A stretch of 64,000 nucleotides of DNA from Euphorbia lathyris (taxonomy: Eukaryota; Streptophyta; Magnoliopsida; Malpighiales; Euphorbiaceae): assembly GCF_963576675.1 (NCBI RefSeq), contig NC_088916.1, forward strand, positions 77,207,501 to 77,271,500, written 5' to 3'. The position numbers and the translations under genes were made by a program. Within the stretch, counting starts at the first letter, position 1; each line of letters opens with the position of its first letter. The notes under the pieces were generated by a model. That model saw only the letters and a list, made by a program, of their open reading frames with translations, was not told the DNA's origin and did no database searches. Positions 23,626 through 35,079 of the stretch are shown here, in pieces.

Positions 23626-24175
23626 GCTCAAAGAACTCAGCAAACAGGAGAAGCATCTGGAAGTCAGCAGAAACAAAAGGGAAAAGCCAAAGAGCATTCT
23701 GCCCAACTCAACTACAAGAAAAAATAGATTGACCAGAATAGCTAGATTTAGTTGCTTAAAACTTGTGATCTTTTCCTTATGTTTTGTGCTGAATATTTAA
23801 CGTATCTTCATAAATCAACTGTGTTATGTGCTTACTTTGCTTCATAATTGTCTGCTGTGTTGATCTATAAGTTGACCTCTTTTATATGTCTTCTTAAGTA
23901 AAACTCATTGAACAAAGATATACTCAGCGTACTCTGATATCTAAATCTTCCGTAGAACTTAACTGAGTTAAATAGAATATGTTCAATGAGCTGACCTATT
24001 TCTGAAAACTGACCTTAGACTTACTTGATTAAACCTTGAAATGTTTAAAGTAAAACTAAGTTAGTAGCTCAACCCTTACGGGGGAGTATCTTGAAAAACA
24101 AGGTCAACTATCATGGAGGAGCTCAACACTGAGTTCCTTACTGAATATTTTTGCCAACATCAAAATGGGGGAGTT
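23626..24175 (+). other. Sirevirus 'b' 3' untranslated region with repeated polypurine tracts
   Basis: Three purine runs precede the LTR: ACGGGGGAG at about 24078, ATGGAGGAG at about 24114 and AAAATGGGGGAG at about 24162-24173. The last is directly before LTR-3 and is the likely plus-strand primer. Multiple PPT copies are a described Sirevirus trait. The same set recurs at 26678-26777. Confidence 0.8.
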
Positions 24176-25511
24176 TGTTGAAACACCTTTCCACATGATT
24201 TTGATTTGACAAAATTATTTATGTGAATGATAAAAATATTCTAACACATTAAATTTAAATGCTTTGATTTATTCACACTAATGTGTTTGTTCAATGTTGA
24301 GTTAATTGATTTATAAGACATTGAGATAAAAAGCCTAAAGGCCCATAAGAGGAAGTCAAGCCCAAGTCAACAGATCAATACCTCACGGCCCAGGAAGACA
24401 AAACGCAGTCGTTCCAAGCAAAGCGCTAGCTCAGCGTGAAGCAGGATCGAGAAGCCTTCTATCAATTGCTTCAAGATGAAGCTGCTGAGTCAAACGACAA
24501 GAAGTACAAGTCAGCTGCAGAACAGAACAAACGTAGAGACAAAGTATTTCTACTTTGGGTAAAGCTCAGAGGACGCAGTAAGCTATCTGGAAGACTTTAC
24601 TTTAAATATGGAAACATTCTATTCATCTGACGAAAAGCTGCTGAGCACTGGCGTAGACAGAAGATACAAGAATCTCATTGGCCAACGACACTGAGCACGT
24701 CTAGAATGATAGCGACAGGAAGCCGTTAGCCTCCAACGGTTATTTCGAAATTCGAAATCACTGGTGCTTGAAGTGTCACTATAAATAAGCCTTTCAAATG
24801 CTTCATTCGATGCAGATCTTCAATCAAGTCGAAACGCTGACCAAATTCATACTTGAAGTTCTGTGAGAAAAGCAAAGCAAACCTTACACCAATTCCAATC
24901 TTTGTGTAAAAGTCTAGAGTGAATTCATTCATCTAAAGTGTCTTAGCAATTGTTGTTTAGGACAAACACTTATCATTTCTAGAAGAATAGAAAGGAGAAG
25001 CTGAGTACTCGGTTATAGTACTCAGCGGTAGGTATAGGAGTGAGTAGAGGAATAGATGAAGGTACTCTTGTATACTCAGCTTCTATTGTAAAAGGTTTCG
25101 TGCTCTACCTTTAAAGAGCTCAGTAGAGGATTCAAAAAGCTCGGAACGAGTTCCGGGGACTGGACGTAGGCGGAGAGGCCGAACCAGGATATGTCTGCTG
25201 AGTAACATATTTCTAACCTTTAAACTCCTTTATATATTGCTTGCTATTAAAACTGACTAAGTAACGAACTCACGCTGAGTTGAGTGCACTAAGAAGCTGA
25301 GTTCAGGAATATACTTAAGTGCTATCTCATGACTCAAGGAAAGAAGCAGACTTAGTCACTAGTTGACTAAGCTTGTGTCTTAAATCTACTTAGCGCCGCT
25401 GTGTAAACCTTTTCTCAAAGAAAAGAAGTCAGTCTTAACGGACAAAATTTTAAATAGTTCCTATCCCCCCCCCCCTTGGAACTAACCTTGTCACGTTATA
25501 CTGGACCAACA
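24176..25511 (+). mobile_element. Sirevirus 'b' LTR-3
   Basis: 1,336 bp, nearly identical to LTR-2 (shared ACTGGACCAACA end, GAATTCATTCATC and GTTAATTGATTTATAAG). It has a PPT on the left and a PBS plus gag on the right, so it serves as both the 3' LTR of B and the 5' LTR of D. There is no TSD at this junction. Confidence 0.9.
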
Positions 25512-25513
25512 AG

Positions 25514-25525
25514 TGGTATCAGAGC
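25514..25525 (+). promoter_or_regulatory. Primer-binding site of unit D
   Basis: TGGTATCAGAGC two bases after LTR-3; copia PBS. Confidence 0.9.
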
Positions 25526-25573
25526 TTAAAAGCTCACTGAGCAAGATATAACTATCTTGAGCTGATCCCCACA

Positions 25574-26533
25574 ATGGCTGAGAACAGCACTCGTTTCCTC
25601 CCAAGAAATCAGACAACTCAGATTCTCCCTGAGGGACTGTCCATTACTCGGCCTCCTCTGTTTTTCGGGTCTAACTACACCTTTTGGAAGAACAGAATGA
25701 AAAATTTCATTCAGGCAACAAATATGAGTGCATGACTTTCTATAGTCCAAGGCCCATTTGTTCCTGTTGAAACTATTGAAGGCCAAACGGTTGTTAAAGC
25801 TGAGACTAAGTGGACAGAGGATGACCTCAAGAAGCTACAAAATCATGCTTCGGCTATAAACATGCTTCAGTGTGCGTTAGATGCTGCAGAGTACAACAAG
25901 ATTTCAGGTTGTGAGTCAGCGCAGGAGATCTGGAGGAAACTGGAGGTCACCTACGAAGGAACCAACAAAGTTAAGGAGTCCAAGGTGAACCAGCACATGA
26001 GGTTGTACGAGCTGTTTGAGATGAATGATGATGAAGGAATCTCTGAAATGAACTCAAGGTTCACAAACATCATCAACGAGCTTAAAAGACTTGGCAAGAT
26101 CTTTACTTAGGAAGAGCAAGTCAAGAAGATACTGAGGAGCCTTCCCAAAAGCTGGCAAGCCAAGAAAACTGTTGTTGAGGAAGCTCAAGACTTGACCACC
26201 TACAAGTATGATGAACTCATTGGATCTCTGCTGACCCATGAGATCTCACTGAAGAATTTTGAGGTAAAGGAGAAGTCTGAGGACAAGAAGCAAAAGTCTC
26301 TTGTCATGAAAGCTGACTCCACTGATGGGAGCTCAACAGACGATGAAGAGATGGCCATGTTCACTAGAAAAATGAAAAGGTTGTTCAAAAAGAATGATAA
26401 GTATTCAAAGAAGCCTTACAAGAAGTTTGACAAGTACAAAGCTGAGTCCAGCGACAGCAAGTGCAAGAAGGACAGCTCAAAGCCAATCACATGCTTTGAA
26501 TGTCATCAAACTGGCCATATCAAATCAAGCTGT
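25574..26533 (+). pseudogene. Sirevirus unit D gag, truncated
   Basis: It starts MAENSTRFLL and matches the b-type gag closely, including VKESKVNQHMRLYELFEMN. Stops are TGA at 25733-25735 (Trp codon) and TAG at 26108-26110. The frame reaches the first zinc knuckle CFECHQTGHIKSSC and ends abruptly at about 26533, where it joins 3'-untranslated sequence equivalent to about 23935 of B. The rest of gag, all of pol, the third ORF and most of the 3' region are deleted. Confidence 0.9.
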
Positions 26534-26777
26534 CTTGATATCTAAATCTTCCGCATAACTTAACTGAGTAAAAAGAATATGTTCCATGAGCTGACCTAAT
26601 TCTGAAAACAGACCTTAGACTTACTTGATTAAACCTTGAAATGTTTAAAGTAAAACTAAGTCAGTAGCTCAACCCTTACGGGGGAGTATCTTGAGAAAAA
26701 CAAGGTCAACTATCATGGGGGAGCTCAACACTGAGTTCCTTACTGAATATTTTTGCCAACATCAAAATGGGGGAGTT
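26534..26777 (+). other. Sirevirus 'a' 3' untranslated region with polypurine tracts
   Basis: Sequence equivalent to 23935-24175 of B but with its own substitutions, so I assign it to element 'a' together with LTR-4. Purine runs lie at about 26680, 26717 and 26765 (AATGGGGGAG); the last abuts LTR-4. Confidence 0.7.
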
Positions 26778-28106
26778 TGTTGAAACACCTTTCCACACGA
26801 TTTTGATTTGACAAAATTATTTATGTGAATGATAAAAATATTCTAACACATTAAATTTAAATGCTTTGATTTATTCACACTAATGTGTTTGTTCAATGTT
26901 GAGTTATTTGATAAGACATTAAGATAAAAAGCCTAAAGGCCCACAAGAGGAAGTCAAGCCCAAGTAAACAGATAAAGACCTCACGGCCCAGAAAGACAAA
27001 ACGCAGTCGTTCTAAGTAAAACGCCAGCCCAACATGAAGAAGGATCAAGAAGCCTTCATCTAAATGGCTTCAAGACGAAGCTGCTGAGTTGAGCGACAAG
27101 GTAGTCAGGTCAGCGGCAAAATAGAACAAACTTGAAGACAAAGTATTTCTACTTTGGGTAAAGCTCAGAAGACGCAGAAAGCTGTCTGGAAGACTTTACT
27201 ATAAATGTGGAAACATTCTATTCCATCTGACGAAAAGCTGCTGAGTACTGGCGAAGACATAAGATACAAGAATTTGATTGGCCAAGGACACTGAGCACGT
27301 ACTGAGTGAAAGCGATAGGAAGCCGTATGTCTCCAACGGTTATTTCGAAATTCGAAATCACCGGTGCATCAAGTGTCACTATAAACAGGCCTCTCAAATG
27401 CTTCATTCTATGCAGATCTTCAATCAAGTCGAAACGCTGACCAAATTGATACTTGAAGTTCTGTGAGAAAAGCAAAGCAAATCTTACACCAATTCCAATC
27501 TTGTGTAAAAGTCTAGAGTGATCTTATTCATCTAAAGTGTCTTAGCAATTGTTGTTTAGGACAAACACTTATCATTTCTAGAAGTATAGAAAGGAGAAGC
27601 TTAGTACTCGGTTATAGTACTCAGCGGTAGTAATAGGAGTGAGTAGAGGAATAGAGGAAGGTACTCTTGTATACTCAGCTTCTGTTGTAAAAGGTTTTGT
27701 GCTCTACCTTTAAAGAGCTCAGTAGAGGATTCAAAAAGCTCGGAACGAGTTCCGTGGACTGGACGTAGGCGGAGAGGCTGAACCAGGATACGTCTGCTGA
27801 GTAACATATTTCTAAACCCTTAACTCCTTTATATATTGCTTGCTATAAAACTAACTAAGTAACGAACTCACGTTGAGTTAAGTGCACTGAGAAGCTGAGT
27901 TCAGGAATAGACTCAAGTGCTATCTCCTGACTCAATAAAAGAAACAGACTTAGTCACTAGTTGACTAAGCTTGTGTCTTAAACTACTCAGCACTGCTGTG
28001 TAAACCTTTTCTTAAAGAAAAGAAGTCAGCCTTAACGGACAAAATTTTTGAATAGTTCCTATCCCCCCCCATGGAACTAATCTTGTCATGTTACATGGGA
28101 CCAACA
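26778..28106 (+). mobile_element. Sirevirus 'a' 3' LTR (LTR-4)
   Basis: About 1,329 bp, TGTTGAAACACC to ACATGGGACCAACA, followed by target duplication CTAAG (28107-28111). It shares diagnostic variants with LTR-1 rather than with LTR-2 or LTR-3. It reads TATAAACAGG at the TATA position (about 27380). Confidence 0.9.
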
Positions 28107-28640
28107 CTAAGAATAGAGGCTGAGAATGGAAAAAACACCAGGTCAACCAGCGAAGAACAAAAATCAGGTGTCGCAAGAGAGAGAAATCTCAGATCTAAAG
28201 TTAGAACAGACAGATTGCAACCTAAAGCTGAGAGAGAGAGAGGAACTACCAGGAGAATGAAGATTTCCAGTATGCAGATATAATGCAACTGTAAAATGGA
28301 GACACCTTGGGAGCTTCACTGGTAAGCATCCCTCTCACCACCACTAATTACCTTTCTTGGCTTCGAGCTGTGAAAATAGGCATGGCTGCTAAAGACAAAT
28401 TAGATTTTGTCTTAAGAGATGATATTAAACCTCCTCCATTTTCTGTGTTTTACGACAAATGGAAGAAGTGTGATAATATGGTGTTATCCTGGTTGATTGG
28501 TTCAATGTCAAAACAATTATGTGAATCTTTTCTCTATTGCAAAACTACTAGAGAATTATGGACTGAGATACAGCAGCGTTTTGGTGAGTCTAATAGCCCT
28601 TTAATCTACCAATTAAAGAAAGAATTAAACTTGTCAATCC
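28107..28640 (+). pseudogene. Copia C gag, C-terminal fragment
   Basis: After target duplication CTAAG the C gag frame resumes (LRIEAENGKN and an Arg/Glu-rich stretch). It then shifts frame into a clear copia gag capsid domain: VSIPLTTTNYLSWLRAVKIG, SWLIGSMSK, and ELWTEIQQRFGESNSPLIYQ followed by LKKELN. Homology ends at about 28637, mid-domain. No pol or 3' LTR of C was found, so C is truncated on this side. Confidence 0.8.
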
Positions 28641-29290
28641 TTTACTCAACTTCGTAGGTTTGTCAGACCGTGGGTCGCCTCCAATACTGGTTCCTCTCGC
28701 TGAATCCTCGAAATAGCATCGTTCGATCACTATAGAGCATAAACTCGACTTTGAAAAAAACTCTAACATAAACTATAAAATATGTATGTATCTAACTATT
28801 TGTACAACTAGTATAACAAGTTTGTCTCTAACAAAATTATGAACTACAAGAACCAACATTGAATTCTGAATTTCTCCTCTATTTATATTTGTTCAAGAGG
28901 TGTGTTGAAGGGACGTATCCATTGGTGACGAGTCGCCTCTATCCGGATGAAAGGATGTGTCGTTTGGAATTTAAAACATGTAAAATGTGCTGAATTCCTT
29001 TGCTGTTTCTATAGAGATTTCAGGAATCTCTACCGCGACATAGGGAAGAGGAAGGAAGGAACGGATTCATGCGTTTCTAGCTTTGCTGGAGCGTGTCGCG
29101 ATCGAGATTTTCATATTCTCGGCCATGACAGAGACTTGCCATCTCTTCCTTTATTTGTGTGTTGAATCTCTGACGCGGTTTTTGATTCTCGTACGCGTCT
29201 TTCACTGAAAACTTGATTTCTTACTCATTTCTACTCCATTTTAGCTCCTATTTGGACTTGCCAAATAATTAACACCTTGCACACAAGTAA
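28641..29290 (-). other. Possible LTR or retroelement fragment, unclassified
   Basis: A moderately GC-rich island (for example near 29085-29110 and 29160-29200) lies between AT-rich stretches. On the minus strand it shows a TATA-like TATAAATAGAGGAG (near 28885) followed by a non-coding leader, which would suit an LTR promoter. No coding domain, LTR ends or TSD were identified. Confidence 0.3.
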
Positions 29291-31297
29291 CAAATACCAA
29301 CGTAAAATCTTTCCAAAATAATATAATTAACATATTTTTCACATGAAAGTGACATAATTATGCATGCTATTTTAGGTATAGTTTGGGATTATCAAAGGGA
29401 TACCAATGTATTGATAAAGTATCAAAATAGTTTTAAAGTTTTTAAGAAGTGTTAATTTAGTCTCGATATATAAAATTACGTCATTTTAGATTTAAAGTTT
29501 AGGAAATGTAAATAGTATTAATTTAGTTTCTATTTTTTTAGCTCCTTTACAAACGTTGAACTAACTAAAATTATATTATTTTGTATTTTAGAGTTAAATT
29601 GATACTGTTCTAAAAACTTTAAGATTTTTTTCATAATTTATATCTCTTCTTTATATTAATGAAGATATTTTGATAGTTTAAAAATTTATAAATTAAGTCT
29701 GATGTTTTATTCATTTACAAAAACGTCCTTTTATCACTAAAATCTTTAATAAATTAAAAATATATAGTTATTTTTTTTATCTTTTAAAAAGTTTTATATA
29801 TTAAAAGTAGTACAAGATATGTTTTTTTCTAATTATTTGGTACATACATAAGTTTAAATAATTTTAATAAGAATATCTATTTTTGAAAAAAAAAACTTAT
29901 ACACATGTCTATAAATTTTTAAACTACTGAAATATTTTTTATTATTCAAAAAGAAATTATAAATATAGCAAGCACACGAAAAGAGTCCTAATTAAACTCG
30001 ATGAAAATAAATTTATTAAGATATCTAAAGAGCTAAAATAAATTTATTAACGTAGATCTAACATTTTTTGGAGCTCAAGTTTATATTAAATGTATAATGT
30101 TTTGACATTTTGTTATTTAATTTAAATTTTCTAATAAAGGAAACACTAAAGCAAACAAATTTAATATATAGTTTATAACAAATTTAAATGAAGTTATAAG
30201 ATTAAAGAGGAAAATACCTATATAACTATGTCAAACACAATCATTAAAAATAATAATTAGGATTTATAACATAGCCATTTATAACTTATCCATTTAATTT
30301 GAGTTTTGATGTGGGCCCTTGAGGTTTGATGTGGATCCTTATCGAGATTAAAATGGTTCTGATCTGTAATTGATTCGATTTTTCTACAATCGATGGGTTC
30401 GGATCCGAATTAAAACGGTTGCATGTTTGTTAGTTGCCCCGGTAATATTCGGTTGCCTCGGTGAGTGATCCCAAAAACAATGGACATCCCCTGATCGAAC
30501 ATGTGCCTTGACCCTACTTTCTGGGATGCCAAGTTGCCTTCAGATTTAAAGTGAGCTAAGCTTCCGACAGTAAAGCGCGGGCCTTCGGGTCTGCTACATT
30601 TGCAATGTTTAATTTTCTGCAAAAAGAAAATGTAATCATAGTTTAGACATGTATCGAATGTAATTGTATTACATATATTTTTATTAATAACGTTTTATAT
30701 CATTTTTTATTATCGTCTTTTTATTTACCAACGTAAAGTTGAATTTACTCGAGTAACACTGTAACATCTGTGTCTAAATTTTATTTTTGAAATAGATAGC
30801 GTTAATTAGTTATGAATGTAAATATATTATAGGAGTCAATTTAATGTTTTTAGATGTAAATTAAAAGTTTTGGGTAAATAAAAAACAAATGATTTTATTA
30901 AGTATCAAAAGTGATATTAACCAATTTGTGTTGATGTTGTAGATGAAATTGGAATTACAGGATATATTTCAAAATTATATAAATATCATTATTTTAATAT
31001 ATGAGTAATGTAAGTTTTATATATTATTATTATTATTATTAAAAAAGAAAGAAAAGCATGTGTTAGAAAGAAATAATGACATGTGTAATTTATTATACAA
31101 GAAAATGAATATAGAATATACATAGATACATATAAGAAATCTAAGAGGGGCGAAAAAGAAAACAAAGGAAAAGGGGAAAATGGAGGGAAAATGATTTGTG
31201 AGGGAGTTTGAGGTTATTTTAAAATATATACATACATATATAATTAGATTTTAGTTCATATGAGAAGTGATACATATATGGTTTGGGGGTTCTTACA
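29291..31297. other. AT-rich spacer with a dispersed repeat
   Basis: No gene was recognised. The part 29570-30250 is a diverged repeat of 44050-44560. The stretch 30300-30620 is less AT-rich and contains a 70-codon minus-strand frame with no recognisable motif; I do not call it a gene. Short (TTA)n lies near 31025. Confidence 0.5.
29570..30250. repeat. Dispersed repeat R, copy 1
   Basis: Matches 44050-44560 with shared strings such as AGATCTAACATTTTT and TAATTAAACTCGATG. Both copies are non-coding, so this is an old transposon remnant or duplication of unknown class. Confidence 0.65.
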
Positions 31298-32366
31298 TGT
31301 CACGTCCGTGTCCTTAATTTTTTATTTATTATACCCCGAAACCTAAGTTATATTATATTCGTTTTAGGATTATTCGATTAATTGGGTGTTACGGGTATAG
31401 TTTTGAGGGTAATTGCACATTTTTATAACAATTATAAGTTTAGGGTAAGTTTAAAAAAAAATTAGATTGTTGGAGGACCAAAGTGAATAATTATCCACTC
31501 AAATCAAGGCCTATATATAGGATAAATTCAGAATTATTAATCATTTTGATCAAAACACTACCTTCTACATTGTTCTTCCTCCTTCATTCTCTCTCCAACT
31601 TCAACCACCACCAAAAACAGGGCAGCTCCACCGTTTTGGGTGTTGCCAGAGATCTAACCGTCCAAATCACCTCAAATTTTAACTGGAGACTCTAGACACA
31701 TAGAAGCAACTTCTGTCCAGAGGGATTTTGATTTAGAGTAGTGCACAACGAATACGGGCTAGGCAGATTTGGGACAGATTTAGGGTTTTAGTGGTGTTGT
31801 TTTCAAATTTAGGCTAAGGTAAGTAACTATCAACTAGTTTTTGGTTTGCATGTATAAATATATGTATATTGAGCTATAAATTTTCTTGAATTTGTCTCCT
31901 AAGGGTTTTCCTACAAATGATCTGAGTTTGTGATAAGTTTGAAGAAAATGAGTTCACAATGGTAATTTTTGGACTATTTTAATTCATACCCTGATGTTGA
32001 ATTGGTTTTCTTAAGAGTTTAATTATTATTTAGTTCAATTGATGTTGAATTGGTTTTCTTTAAGGTTTTTAATATTATTTTGGTTCAATTAGTGTTCAAT
32101 TAGATTTCTTTAAGGGTTTTAATGTTATTTTGGTTCAATTAGTGTTCAATTAGATTTCTTTAAGGGTTTTAATGATATTTTGGTCAATTGGTGTTAAATT
32201 GGATTTCTTCAGGGGTTCAATTGCTATTTTAGTTCAGTAAATGTTGGATTTCGATTTATTGATGATTGTAGTAAAGTTTGATCCATTTGATAAGAAAATG
32301 TATACAATTGAAGTTTGGTTGGATTTTGGGTAAAGTTAGTATCCATCAGGAGTAGTCCGGATGGGT
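31298..32366 (+). mobile_element. LTR X family, second copy, 3'-truncated
   Basis: It starts TGTCACGTCCGTG and is collinear with 8477-9399 and then with the minus-strand sequence 6299-6070, including the CTATATATAGG TATA-like box (about 31510) and the GTTCAATT tandem units (about 32030-32200). It stops at about 32366, where it joins the end of the Athila integrase. This intact junction confirms that the two separated pieces of X at 5111-6299 and 8477-9399 belong together. Confidence 0.85.
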
Positions 32367-33500
32367 GGTCCCGACCACCGACTTTTTAATTTTCCTGGGA
32401 ACAGGCGGAGGCGAGAATTATATAGGAGGACCTTGTCCCCCTTGTTGAATTCCCTGATTTGTACGTGCTTGTCGTGCCATTTCTTCGTACGTTCTTTGTA
32501 AATCTTGGCATTTTCATACGAACCGAGACGAAGTTCATCAAGGGTATTGAGTTGGAGGAGACGTTGGTCCCTCATGGCCTGCACATCAAAATTTAAAAAT
32601 TTCAGAGCCCAATAGGCCTTATGTTCCAATTCCACCGGTAAATGACACGATTTCCCGAAAACTAGACGATAAAGAGACATCCCGATAGGCGTTTTAAACG
32701 CCGTGCGGTAGGCCCAAAGAGCGTCATCGAGCTTTAGGCTCCAGCCTTTCCTAGAGGAACTAACCGTTTTTTCCAAGATACGTTTTAGTTCGCGGTTAGA
32801 AACCTCGACCTGTCCACTAGTTTGCGGATGGTAGGGCATGGAGACTCGATGTGCAACCCCGTATTTTTGTAAGAGTTGGTCGAATTGGCGATTGCAAAAA
32901 AGGGAACCTCCGTCGCTAATGATAGCTCGAGGGGTTCCAAACCGAGTAAAGATGTTTTTCTTTATAAATTTTCCTACCACCTTAGAGTCGTTCGAGGGTA
33001 AGGCAACGGCCTCCACCCATTTGGAGACATAGTCAACCACCACGAGAATGTAGGAGTTGTTATGCGACTTAGGGAAAGGTCCCATAAAGTCTATCCCCCA
33101 AACATCAAAGAGTTCGCAAACTAGGATCCGTTGTTGGAGCATTTCGTGTTTATGGGAGATGTTCCCGCTCCGTTGAAAAGCGTCACATGATTTGACGAAG
33201 TCTTGGGAATCCTTGGACAAGGTAGGCCAATAAAAGCCACATTGTAGAACCTTTTCCATAGTCCGACTTGGGCCGAAGTGGCCCCCCGGCTCTTGGGTAT
33301 GACACATGTGCAACACATGATTTACCTCTTCTTCCGGTATGCACCTACGAATGATATTATCAGCACAAGATTTAAACAAGTAAGGTTCTTCCCAAAAATA
33401 GTTCTTAGCGTCATGAAAGAACTTCCTACGTTGCTCGTAAGTAAGATGCGGGGGAAGAATATTACCGGCTTTGAAACTCATGTTGGTCGGTGTTAGTCGG
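32366..33500 (-). pseudogene. Athila-type Ty3/gypsy integrase
   Basis: The reading frame carries the zinc-binding N-terminus ([17 protein letters not shown] followed by CDAFQRSGN, with the usual CxxC degraded to CDAF), then the DDE core ([20 protein letters not shown], and [20 protein letters not shown] containing the Glu), then [20 protein letters not shown] and the C-terminal [16 protein letters not shown]. It is cut at about 32366 by LTR X sequence just before the chromatin-facing tail. It is an open frame of about 380 residues, but no protease, RT or RNase H precedes it. Confidence 0.9.
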
Positions 33501-34922
33501 GAGAAACTCATATTGTCTCTCTTGTCGTTGGCGACTTAATTGGGCCATTTGATGTCCCAAATCCCTGCAAAAATCCTCATTGTCAGCAAGACGAGAAGAT
33601 ATTTCTCTTAGGAGATTAATTACCGTAGAGTCTTGCGCATTGCTAGGAGGTCGAGAACTTTGTCCTCCTTGGGCATTGGGGAATTGGCCCAAACCTTGCT
33701 CCCTGAACTCATTATGGAATCCGGATGGGGGCTTCAACACCTTTTGATTATTGTCGTAAGACAAATTCGGGTGTGGGTGTTGAGGCTTCCATCCGTTGTT
33801 ATTATTATTATTACGGTGGTGATAAGCATTCGAGTTATGGAAGGAGTTGTAATTAGAATTATACCTCGGTTGTCTCCCTACATAACTTACGCTCTCGGCA
33901 TTACCGGCAAAAGGGCTTCCGGCTTGACAATCCTTACCGTGGTGGTCAGCACCGCAATGTGAGCACATCAAGGCCCGTGCTGTATTCTGGAGGCTCAATT
34001 GCGCCACTAAGGCGTCTAGCTTTTTATTCATCTCGATCATAGAGATCTTGGGAGCCTCGTCTTCTACGGCAAAAGTTTGATATCGCGAGGGTCCGGCAAG
34101 CCGATCTTCTTGCCATTGGACACTTTTCCTAGCTAATTCGTGGATGAGCTCGTAAGCCTCACTTGCCGATTTTCGAAACAAATCCCCACCTGCGGCGGAA
34201 TCAACAGTTGCACGATTAGTGGGGGTTAAACCATGGTAGAAGGTACTTACCAAATCATGCTTAGGGATGTCATGGTGGGGGCAGTTTCGGAGCAACTTCC
34301 GGAACCTAGCCCAAGCTGAATGGAGGGCCTCATATTCAAGTTGCCTAAAGGACATGATATCGTTCCTCAACTTAATCGTTTTGGAAGGCGGGAAGTAGTA
34401 AGAAAGGAACTCCTTCTCGAGCTCTTCCCATGACGTGATTGATCCCGCCTCCAATGAGTGCAACCACTCCAACGCTTGTCCTGTCAAAGAGAAAGGAAAC
34501 AACTTTAGTTGGATGGCCTCAACCGGAACATCATTTTGCCGAGAAGTTTCGGCACACATAAGAAATTTATCAAGGTGTTCGTTAGGGTTTTCATGGGGTT
34601 CCCCTCCAAATTGACCAAGTTGTTGGATTAGTTGGATCATGCTAGTCTTTATTTCATATGTGTCGGCCGGAATGGTGGGGGCAATGATTCCATTGCGGTT
34701 TTGAGGACGGTGCGGAGCTAGAATCTCCATCATTGAGCGCATGTCATTGCCTCCACCATTGCGATTGTTATTCACGGGTTGCACCGACGGCCTTTGGTTG
34801 ACCTCAGGTTGGTTTGCTTCATTGTTGAGGTTTGCCATTTTCTCTCTCCGAATCCTACAAAGAGTACGTTCAATTTCAAGGTCAATAGGAATGAGAGTAT
34901 CACTCCGAGATCGGGTGTGCAT
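33470..34922 (-). CDS. Athila-type Ty3/gypsy gag
   Basis: An open frame of 486 residues starting [18 protein letters not shown] at 34922, 134 bp downstream of the PBS. It has the retrotransposon gag capsid domain ([55 protein letters not shown]) and a Cys/His knuckle-like [13 protein letters not shown]. Asn-rich and Gln/Arg-rich tails follow. It is intact to about 33470, where a deletion has joined it to integrase sequence in another frame. It may still be translatable but lacks its own enzymes; it is a retroelement protein, not a host gene. Confidence 0.88.
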
Positions 34923-35055
34923 AAAATAAATAAATTATAAATTATAAACAAGAAAGAATGTTTTTAGTGGAAAGTATATATAAACAATTTATACAAAAAT
35001 AATGCTTAGACTAACAATAAAACGTTTTTGTCTAATATTGCAAGAAGTGTATAAA

Positions 35056-35073
35056 TCCCCGGCAACGGCGCCA
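35056..35073 (-). promoter_or_regulatory. Athila primer-binding site
   Basis: The minus strand reads TGGCGCCGTTGCCGGGGA, the PBS hallmark of Athila/Tat elements (tRNA-Asp type), six bases from the LTR end CCCCATCA. Confidence 0.93.
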
Positions 35074-35079
35074 AAAACT

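Noticed and set aside
30410..30622. 70-codon minus-strand frame in a GC-richer island
   Set aside because: No recognisable motif, no neighbouring exon signals and no repeat in the window; insufficient to call a gene.
33633..33962. 109-codon plus-strand frame across the Athila gag
   Set aside because: It is the antisense shadow of the gag Asn/Gln-rich tail.
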